34,387 bases of DNA, taken from Zobellella maritima. GTDB lineage: Bacteria; Pseudomonadota; Gammaproteobacteria; Enterobacterales; Aeromonadaceae. Shown in pieces: positions 28,968-34,387 of the stretch. The position numbers were made by a program, and so were the translations under genes. Under the pieces are notes generated by a model. It did not search any database. It had not been told where the DNA came from and saw nothing but the letters and a program-made list of their open reading frames with translations. The first letter of the stretch is position 1; each line of letters starts with the position of its first letter. The stretch covers positions 109,303 to 143,689 of the forward strand of contig NZ_QCZE01000006.1 in the NCBI RefSeq assembly GCF_003075035.1, given 5' to 3'.

Positions 28968-29126
28968 GCCCGCATGGGTAACACTGTTCACTTAAGCAAA
29001 AAAAGAGAGTCCTCCTCCACACGCCGAAACCCATCCCTGGGGGGGCGGTGGTGTCATCCATAATGCCAACAGTCGGCTTTGTAGATGATGACTCACCTTA
29101 ACTGAAACAGTGTTAGCCCGAATGGG
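28968..29126. mobile_element. 137-bp MITE-like element with target-site duplication
   Basis: Positions 28979-29115 begin TAACACTGTTCACTTAAG, and the right end read on the other strand is TAACACTGTTTCAGTTAAG. The two terminal inverted repeats differ by one base and one insertion. The element is flanked by 11-bp direct repeats, GCCCGCATGGG (28968-28978) and GCCCGAATGGG (29116-29126), with one mismatch. It has no room for a transposase. The end sequence CAGTTAAG and the 11-bp duplication recall IS4-family elements, so a non-autonomous IS4-type derivative is the best reading. The family assignment is from memory, not a search. Confidence 0.75.
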
Positions 29127-29182
29127 CGGTTTAATGGGTGATGCTGCGGTGAGAAGTGTGCACAGCGAGCATATGGCGCAAG

Positions 29183-29226
29183 AACGACAAACGCGGCGTT
29201 GTGTTCACAGCCGCGTTTGTCGTTTT
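29183..29226 (+). terminator. long-stem terminator between djlA and hydroxyacid dehydrogenase
   Basis: The 15-base arm AACGACAAACGCGGC (29183-29197) pairs perfectly with GCCGCGTTTGTCGTT (29210-29224). A further TGTG/CACA pairing closes the apex after a two-base bulge. Four Ts end at 29226. It is the only terminator candidate downstream of djlA. The short T-run means it may act mainly as a 3'-end stabiliser. Confidence 0.75.
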
Positions 29227-29230
29227 ATGG

Positions 29231-29272
29231 CTTCCAGCTTCCAGCTTCCAGCTTCCAGCTTCCAGCTTCCAG
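29231..29272. repeat. heptamer tandem repeat (CTTCCAG)x6
   Basis: There are six perfect copies of CTTCCAG in a row (CTGGAAG on the minus strand), followed by the related CTGCCG. The array lies between the terminator hairpin and the stop codon of the hydroxyacid dehydrogenase, six bases from that stop. It is outside any supported gene. Such a microsatellite is prone to slippage, so copy number probably varies between strains. Confidence 0.97.
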
Positions 29273-29278
29273 CTGCCG

Positions 29279-30232
29279 TTAAACCAGCCGGTTCTGCTCC
29301 CGTCCGGCCACAAAGGCCTCTATGTTGTCGATCAGCTGGTCGGCCAGGCGCTGCATGGCAGCCTGGCTGGCCCAGGCCACATGGGGAGTGAGAATAAAGT
29401 TGGAATATTGGCGGGCGGCCTTCATTAGCGGGTGAGTCGGTGACGGCGGCTCCTCACTGACCACATCGAAGCCGGCTCCGCCTATCTGTTGCTGGTCGAG
29501 GGCGGTGAGCAGGGCGTCTTCATCCACCAGGCCGCCGCGACCGGCATTGATCAGCAGGGTGTGGGACTGCATCAGTTCAAACTCACGGGTACTTATCAGA
29601 TGGCGGGTATCGGCGTTCAGCGGACAATGCAGGCTGATGATGTCCGCCCGGGCCAAGACTTCATCGAACTCAACCCGGCCCGCGCCGGCGACCTGCCCTT
29701 TACGGGCCGCGACCATGACCTGCATTCCCAGGGCCCTGGCCAGCTTTTCCACATCTCGGGCTATGGTGCCGTAGCCGATTAATCCCAGGGTTTGCCCGGC
29801 CAGGTCCCGGATCGGGTAATCGAAGTAGCAGAACTGTCCCGATTCCTGCCAGCGACCGGCCTGCACCGAGCTGTGGTAGGCCAACAGGTTACGGCCAAGC
29901 GCCATGATCAGCGCCAGCACATGCTCGGGGACCGAGTTCCTGGCGTAGTCGCGGATATTACAGACCGCGATCCCCAGTTCACGGCAGGCCGCCAGATCCA
30001 CATTGTCACTGCCGGTGGCGGCGATGGCAACCAGCCTGAGCCGGGGCAGGGCGCTCAGGGTTTCCCGGTTCAACTTGACCTTGTTGACGATGGCGATATC
30101 CACATCTGCCAGTCGTTGCTGTACCTGCTCGGGTGGGGTATGCCCATACCCCTGCCACCGATGATCGAAGCCGGGCGGCCGTAACTGGATGCCCGGGGCC
30201 AGGGTGTCGGTGTCGAGAAAAGCCAGTTTCAT
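29279..30232 (-). CDS. D-2-hydroxyacid dehydrogenase, glycerate dehydrogenase/hydroxypyruvate reductase type
   Basis: NAD(P)-dependent D-isomer-specific 2-hydroxyacid dehydrogenase of 317 residues. The Rossmann motif is GLIGYGTIA (150-158). The catalytic triad is R232 (INAGRGG), E261 (FDVVSEEPP) and H284 (TPHVAW), all in the family positions. Substrate recognition loops (ATGSDNVDL, NSVPEHVLAL) resemble HprA-type glycerate dehydrogenases. A role in reducing hydroxypyruvate or glyoxylate is inferred; the exact substrate is unknown. AAGGA lies upstream of the ATG. It is the third gene of rapA-rluA-hprA-like on the minus strand, 26 bp after rluA. It is not between djlA and rluA in E. coli. Confidence 0.9.
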   Translation of the reverse strand: MKLAFLDTDTLAPGIQLRPPGFDHRWQGYGHTPPEQVQQRLADVDIAIVNKVKLNRETLSALPRLRLVAIAATGSDNVDLAACRELGIAVCNIRDYARNSVPEHVLALIMALGRNLLAYHSSVQAGRWQESGQFCYFDYPIRDLAGQTLGLIGYGTIARDVEKLARALGMQVMVAARKGQVAGAGRVEFDEVLARADIISLHCPLNADTRHLISTREFELMQSHTLLINAGRGGLVDEDALLTALDQQQIGGAGFDVVSEEPPSPTHPLMKAARQYSNFILTPHVAWASQAAMQRLADQLIDNIEAFVAGREQNRLV

Positions 30233-30258
30233 CCTCTGTTCCTTCGGTTATTCAGCCA

Positions 30259-30927
30259 TCAGGCTTCCAGGGTAAAGGGAGCCGGGGCACTGAACTGCAG
30301 CCACTGCTTGGTTCTGGGGTGCTTGAAGCCCAGCTCGGCAGCATGCAGCTGCAGGTGAGGTGCCATCTCCAGGGCGGCACCCTCAGCGTACAGATTATCG
30401 CCCAGGATCGGGTGTCCCATACTCAGCATATGTACCCGCAACTGATGGGAGCGGCCGGTAATGGGCGTCAGCTCGAGCAGGCTGCGTTCGGGCAGCCTGC
30501 GCAGGCAGCGCCAGTGGGTCAGGGCTGGCTTGCCCTGCTCCAGGTTGACCATATGACGGGGCCGGTTTGGCCAGTCACAGGACAGTGGCAAATCGACACT
30601 GCCGCTGTCCTGTTCGGGCTGACCATAGACCCAGGCATAATAGCGCTTGGCGGTTTCCCGCTCGCGAAACTGGCGACTCAGTTCCCGGTGGGCCTTGGGG
30701 TGCAGCGTCATGACGAGCACACCCGAGGTAGCCATATCCAGGCGGTGGACCACCTGCAGGGTAGGAAACACCCTTTGCACCCGCAACGACAGGCTGTCCC
30801 AATGCACCCGTTCGCGGCCCGGGACCGTCAGCAAGCCGCTGGGCTTGTTGAGTACGATGATACTGTTGTCCTGATACAGGATCTCGAACTGGGGATCCAT
30901 GGGCGGATCATAACGGAGTAAAGCCAT
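30259..30927 (-). CDS. rluA: dual-specificity 23S rRNA/tRNA pseudouridine synthase RluA
   Basis: Makes pseudouridine at 23S rRNA position 746 and tRNA position 32. The protein has 222 residues (E. coli 219). YQDNSIIVLNKPSGLLTVPGR starts the catalytic domain. The signature HRLDMATSG (61-69) carries the catalytic D64, and CDWPNRP, ITGRSHQLRVHM and LGHPILGD-type motifs follow (here MGHPILGD). No S4 domain is present, as in the RluA subgroup. It lies 19 bp after rapA, the E. coli neighbour order. Confidence 0.96.
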   Translation of the reverse strand: MALLRYDPPMDPQFEILYQDNSIIVLNKPSGLLTVPGRERVHWDSLSLRVQRVFPTLQVVHRLDMATSGVLVMTLHPKAHRELSRQFRERETAKRYYAWVYGQPEQDSGSVDLPLSCDWPNRPRHMVNLEQGKPALTHWRCLRRLPERSLLELTPITGRSHQLRVHMLSMGHPILGDNLYAEGAALEMAPHLQLHAAELGFKHPRTKQWLQFSAPAPFTLEA

Positions 30928-30946
30928 AATGCTGCCGGATCCCTGG

Positions 30947-33820
30947 TTACTGGTGACTGACTACGATAAAACGGATGGCATCCAGTTTTAAGCGGGTATG
31001 GCTCAACAGGTTGTCGAGTTCGGTTTGCAACTCCTGCAGATGAACCAGCTCGCTTTCTCGGACATTGGGGTTGACCCGGCTGAGTTCCTGCAAACGGGCC
31101 AGTTCCTCACCGATGGATGCCTGCATCTGAGCCCGTGCCTGTTCCACCAGCACCTGCATTTGTTGCTCGGCCATGGGAATGGCGGCCTGCAACAGACCAT
31201 GGATTACCGTCTGGGAGGCATTGACCAGCTTGCTGGCGAGGTGGCGATTGACCGCACTGAGCTGGCGGTCGAAGGATTCAAAGGCTACCTTGTCCGCCAG
31301 ATCGTTGCCGTTTTTGTCCAACAGCAGACGGATAGGGGCGGGGGGCAGAAAACGGTAGAGCTGGGCATGGTGTGCCGACTCCGCCACATAGATCAACTCG
31401 ACGAACTGGGTTCCCACCGGCAGCGCCTTGTTTTTCAGAATCGCCACCGAGGTGGATCCGATTTCCGAGCCCAGTACCAGATCAATGCCGCCACGGATCA
31501 TCGGGTGATCCCAGCTGACAAACTGCAGGTCATCCCGGCTCAGGGCGGTATTCCTGTCAAAGGTGATACTGGTGCCGTCATCGGGCAAGCCCGGGAAGTG
31601 GGAAACCAGCATTTGCTCGGTGGGGCGCAGTACGATCGCATTCTCACCCCTGTCGTCCTGATGAACACCTACTTCATCGAACAGCTTGATAGCAAAGATG
31701 GCCAGCGTGGGATCTTCATCCACTTCCGCCAGGCTGGCGGCCAGGTCCCGGTTGTGGAGCTCGCCACTGGAATTCAGTTCCAGCAGGCGGTCCCGGCCCT
31801 GTTCCATCTGACTGTTCAGTTGTTCGGCCAGCATACGGGTGTCGGCAATCAGGGCCGCGAGTGCCTCCTGATCCTGGCCATGGCCGGCCAGCAGGGATAA
31901 CAATTGCTCGGATACCTGCTGATACACGGGCTGACCGACGGCATTGGGTTTGCTGAAGGCGTCCATGCCCTGGTGATACCAGAGCGTCAGCGCCTGTTGC
32001 GCAGTGCCCTCCAGGTAGGGAACATGAATATCGATATTATGCTGCTGGCCGATGCGATCGAGTCGGCCGATACGCTGTTCCAGCAGATCCGGGTTCAAGG
32101 GCAAATCGAACAGCACCAGCTGGTGGGCAAACTGGAAATTGCGTCCTTCCGAACCGATTTCGGAGCAGATCATTACCTGGGCACCCCCTTCCATCTGGGC
32201 AAAGTAGGCGGCGGCCTTGTCCCGCTCCAGCAGCGACATGCCTTCGTGGAACACGGTCCCCCGAATGCCTTCTTTGGTGCGCAGAATATCCTCCAGCGCC
32301 AGGGCTACGCCGGCCTTGGCGGTAATCACCAGGATCTTGTCGTTGCGCTTGGCCTTGGTAAACTCCAGCAACCACTCTACCCGGCTGTCGAACTGGGTCC
32401 AGGAGCTGTCACCACCTTCAAACTGGCGGTAAATCTCTTCCGGATACAGGGCCTGCAGTGCCTGGGCAGCGATATCCTGATGGTTGCCCATCAGGTTGGC
32501 CACCCGGATGGCAGTCTGGTATTGGGACGGCAGCGGCAGGCTGTACAGGTGCAGCTGGCGGGACGGAAACCCCTTGATCACATGGCGGGTGTTACGAAAC
32601 AGCAGGCGGCCGGTACCGTGACGGTCCAGCAAGCGGCTGAGCAGGGCGTGCTTGCCTTGGGTGCTGTTCAGATCCACCTGTTCCAGCTCTTCGATAAAAG
32701 GAGCCAGGCGGGCCAGCGCTTCCTTGTCGAGCGGTTGATCTGCCAGCAGGTCTTCGGCGGCGCGCGCCAGGGGCTGATAGGATTCTTCTTCCGTCAGAAA
32801 GGCTTGGTAGTCGTAAAAGCGTTCCTGATCGAGCAGGCGCAGGCGGGCAAAGTGGCTTTCATGGCCCTGCTGGTCTGGGGTAGCGGTCAACAGCAATACC
32901 CCGGGGACTCGCTCGGCCAGGGCTTCGACCACTTCATAGGCACGGCTGGGCTTGTCCTGATCCCACACCAGATGGTGAGCCTCATCGACCACCAGCAGAT
33001 CCCAGTCGCTGTCCAGCAGTTGCTCGAAGCGTTTACGCTTTTTGGTAATAAAGTCCAGGCTACACAGGATCAGCTGCTCGGTATCGAAAGGGTTTTCCGC
33101 GTCGGCAAACGCCTCGATACAACGCTCCTCGTCGAACAGCGAGAAATGCAGGTTAAAACGGCGCAGCATTTCCACCAGCCACTGGTGGATAAGTGCATCG
33201 GGTACCAGGATCAGGATACGGGCGGCGCGACCAGACAGCCATTGTTGCTGGATAATCATGCCGGCCTCTATGGTCTTGCCCAGACCGACTTCGTCGGCCA
33301 GCAACACCCGGGGGGCATAACGGCTACCCACTTCCTTGGCTATATGCAGCTGGTGGGGGATCAGGCTGATCCGGCCACTGGCCAGGCCCCTCAGGGGCGA
33401 ACGGCGCTGCTCAAACTGATGCGTAAGGGCCTGGTAGCGCAGGTTAAAGCGGCCGATTTTATCTATCTGACCAGCAAACAGACGTTCCTGCGGTTTGTTC
33501 AGCTTGATAAAGTGATTGAGAAAGGTTTCTTTTAGTGCACAGGGCTCTTCGGTATCCAGGCGTATGCCATGGTAGGTCAGCAAGCCGTTATCTTCTGTTA
33601 TCGACTCAACCTGCAGCTCCCAGTCCTCATGGCTGCTGATGGTATCACCCGGATTAAACATTACCCGAGTCACGGGGGCATCATCCTTGGCGTACATGCG
33701 GTTTTCACCGCAGGCAGGAAATAGCATGGTAACCATGCGCACATCGATGGCGACTATGGTTCCCAGCCCCAGATCGGTTTCTGTATCGCTAATCCAGCGC
33801 TGGCCGAGGGCAAAAGGCAT
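30947..33820 (-). CDS. rapA: RNA polymerase-associated ATPase RapA (HepA)
   Basis: Swi2/Snf2-type ATPase that binds RNA polymerase and promotes its recycling after transcription. The protein has 957 residues (E. coli 968). An N-terminal pair of Tudor-like domains (MPFALGQRWISDTETDLGLG, ~1-105) precedes the helicase core. Walker A is DEVGLGKT (176-183) and the DEAH box is at 279-282. The second RecA domain includes ICSEIGSEGRNFQFAHQLVLFDLP and EQRIGRLDRIGQ (motif VI). It is the first gene of the rapA-rluA-dehydrogenase run and lies back to back with the rRNA operon across about 500 bp. Confidence 0.97.
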   Translation of the reverse strand: MPFALGQRWISDTETDLGLGTIVAIDVRMVTMLFPACGENRMYAKDDAPVTRVMFNPGDTISSHEDWELQVESITEDNGLLTYHGIRLDTEEPCALKETFLNHFIKLNKPQERLFAGQIDKIGRFNLRYQALTHQFEQRRSPLRGLASGRISLIPHQLHIAKEVGSRYAPRVLLADEVGLGKTIEAGMIIQQQWLSGRAARILILVPDALIHQWLVEMLRRFNLHFSLFDEERCIEAFADAENPFDTEQLILCSLDFITKKRKRFEQLLDSDWDLLVVDEAHHLVWDQDKPSRAYEVVEALAERVPGVLLLTATPDQQGHESHFARLRLLDQERFYDYQAFLTEEESYQPLARAAEDLLADQPLDKEALARLAPFIEELEQVDLNSTQGKHALLSRLLDRHGTGRLLFRNTRHVIKGFPSRQLHLYSLPLPSQYQTAIRVANLMGNHQDIAAQALQALYPEEIYRQFEGGDSSWTQFDSRVEWLLEFTKAKRNDKILVITAKAGVALALEDILRTKEGIRGTVFHEGMSLLERDKAAAYFAQMEGGAQVMICSEIGSEGRNFQFAHQLVLFDLPLNPDLLEQRIGRLDRIGQQHNIDIHVPYLEGTAQQALTLWYHQGMDAFSKPNAVGQPVYQQVSEQLLSLLAGHGQDQEALAALIADTRMLAEQLNSQMEQGRDRLLELNSSGELHNRDLAASLAEVDEDPTLAIFAIKLFDEVGVHQDDRGENAIVLRPTEQMLVSHFPGLPDDGTSITFDRNTALSRDDLQFVSWDHPMIRGGIDLVLGSEIGSTSVAILKNKALPVGTQFVELIYVAESAHHAQLYRFLPPAPIRLLLDKNGNDLADKVAFESFDRQLSAVNRHLASKLVNASQTVIHGLLQAAIPMAEQQMQVLVEQARAQMQASIGEELARLQELSRVNPNVRESELVHLQELQTELDNLLSHTRLKLDAIRFIVVSHQ

Positions 33821-33994
33821 TCAATTCTCCAAGCTGCAGAGGGGGGATAAAAAAGGGGCGCTATCTTACCCTAAGGTACTCTAGCCTGCATCCGGCAATC
33901 GGTGGCATCGGTAAATGATTGCTTCCCGGATGAACAACCCTCTATAGCCTAGATAAAAATGGCGTCAGTAAGGGTGCAAAAATACCAATTGGTT
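33821..33994. other. upstream region of rapA, no gene
   Basis: This spacer begins the ~500-bp gene-free region between rapA and 16S rRNA. It must hold the minus-strand rapA promoter, but I could not pick a convincing -35/-10 pair. A short palindrome ACCAATTGGT lies at 33984-33993. Nothing else stands out. Confidence 0.5.
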
Positions 33995-34018
33995 AAAAAC
34001 CGAGCGAACGGTTTTTTT
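33995..34018. terminator. hairpin with T tract just upstream of rRNA P1
   Basis: AAAAACCG (33995-34002) and CGGTTTTT (34009-34016) form an eight-pair stem with the loop AGCGAA, and the T tract runs to 34018. A-runs and T-runs on both sides make it potentially bidirectional. No gene on either strand ends here, so it may insulate rapA from the rRNA operon, or simply form part of the AT-rich UP region. Confidence 0.5.
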
Positions 34019-34033
34019 CTTTGCAAAAATCCC

Positions 34034-34061
34034 TTGCGCAAAATCCGCCGGTCCCTATAAT
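34034..34061 (+). promoter_or_regulatory. rRNA operon promoter P1
   Basis: The -10 is a perfect TATAAT (34056-34061), and the -35 is the weaker TTGCGC (34034-34039), with the 16-bp spacing typical of rrn P1. The -10 context CCCTATAATGCGC and the GC-rich discriminator match E. coli rrn P1 promoters, implying control by ppGpp/DksA and initiating NTPs. An A/T-rich UP-like tract (34012-34030) precedes it. Confidence 0.85.
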
Positions 34062-34138
34062 GCGCATCCACTGACACGGGGCAAGGCGCTCACGGTCACA
34101 AGGGTTGAAAACGAACGGCATTAAGTTTGATTCAGCGC

Positions 34139-34166
34139 TTGACGAACACCAAGGATTGCGTAGAAT
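34139..34166 (+). promoter_or_regulatory. rRNA operon promoter P2
   Basis: TTGACG (34139-34144) and TAGAAT (34161-34166) are 16 bp apart and sit about 105 bp downstream of P1, before boxA. Each hexamer is close to sigma-70 consensus. The tandem P1-P2 layout is standard for gammaproteobacterial rRNA operons. Confidence 0.7.
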
Positions 34167-34195
34167 ACGCAGCCCTGACCAGCGAAAGCGGTCAA

Positions 34196-34233
34196 TGCTC
34201 TTTAACAACTTATCAAGCAAACTGTGTGGGCAC
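34196..34233 (+). promoter_or_regulatory. rRNA leader antitermination boxA and boxC
   Basis: TGCTCTTTAACA (34196-34207) is the canonical rrn boxA bound by NusB-S10 for antitermination. TGTGTGGGCAC (34223-34233) matches boxC. The order and spacing agree with the E. coli rrn leader. Confidence 0.92.
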
Positions 34234-34321
34234 TCGCAGGGTTGAGAAACAAAAAAATAGTGTTTTTCAATGACTGTCGAAGTGCACAAACACTTCAGCA
34301 ATTCATTGAGTATCAAATCTT

Positions 34322-34387
34322 TAATTGAAGAGTTTGATCATGGCTCAGATTGAACGCTGGCGGCAGGCCTAACACATGCAAGTCGAG
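34322..34387 (+). rRNA. rrs: 16S ribosomal RNA, 5' end only
   Basis: The last 66 bases match the 5' end of 16S rRNA, including the universal 27F region AGAGTTTGATCATGGCTCAG followed by the conserved helix 3-6 sequence to GCAAGTCGAG. The mature 5' end is placed by alignment with E. coli A1. The gene runs off the window. Confidence 0.97.

Noticed and set aside
28810-29061. Minus-strand frame running through the left part of the MITE, as a transposase fragment
   Set aside because: I could not match it to any transposase motif; most of it is antisense to djlA.
31904-33535. 543-residue plus-strand frame opposite rapA (and similar long frames opposite lptD, hflX and obgE)
   Set aside because: Low-complexity Gln/Gly/Leu-rich composition, no recognisable motifs and complete overlap with a confident gene; these are shadows.
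33993-34316. 107-residue minus-strand frame in the rRNA leader region
   Set aside because: It runs antisense through P1, P2 and boxA and has no recognisable protein features.

Overview
The window is a chromosomal segment of a gammaproteobacterium. Nearly every protein is strongly E. coli-like, and the gene order reproduces three E. coli neighbourhoods joined end to end. These are queG-nnr-tsaE-amiB-mutL-miaA-hfq-hflX-hflK-hflC-yjeT-purA, then ispB/rplU-rpmA-obgE, then folA/apaH-apaG-rsmA-pdxA-surA-lptD/djlA-rluA-rapA. Moderately high GC, encoded tRNA CCA ends, a MutL without the endonuclease motif and an octaprenyl-type IspB suggest an Aeromonadales/Alteromonadales-like marine genus (Oceanimonas/Zobellella-like). 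The genus is an inference from style, not a database match.

Layout. 1-540: a tRNA-Gly(GCC) array with two genuine genes (the first cut by the window edge). Between them lies a 194-bp-period tandem duplication carrying three broken tRNA-Gly copies, whose 3' halves are replaced by a recurring GC hairpin; a terminator follows. 764-4909: a LysR regulator divergent from a large FAD/Fe-S dehydrogenase (ydiJ); in E. coli the glycine tRNAs sit directly beside queG, so this pair looks inserted. 4982-17524: queG (minus) head-to-head with the nnr-to-purA run (plus), covering queuosine synthesis, NAD(P)HX repair, t6A and ms2i6A tRNA modification, cell separation, mismatch repair, Hfq, HflX and the HflKC modulators of FtsH. 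17624-20707: ispB (minus) divergent from rplU-rpmA, followed by obgE. 20711-28930: folA, converging on the tightly packed lptD-surA-pdxA-rsmA-apaG-apaH operon (outer-membrane assembly, vitamin B6, 16S methylation, Ap4A hydrolysis), with djlA divergent from lptD. 28931-29278: a gene-free stretch holding a 137-bp MITE-like element with terminal inverted repeats and an 11-bp target duplication, a long-stem terminator and a heptamer tandem repeat. 29279-33820: rapA-rluA-hydroxyacid dehydrogenase (minus). 33821-34387: rRNA operon promoters, the antitermination leader and the first bases of 16S rRNA.

The coding content is ordinary core genome. The unusual material is the tRNA-Gly-derived repeat array at the left edge, the small mobile element near 29 kb, the likely inserted lysR-ydiJ pair, and the shared start site of queG and nnr. 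I found no defence system, CRISPR array, prophage or novel multi-gene system.
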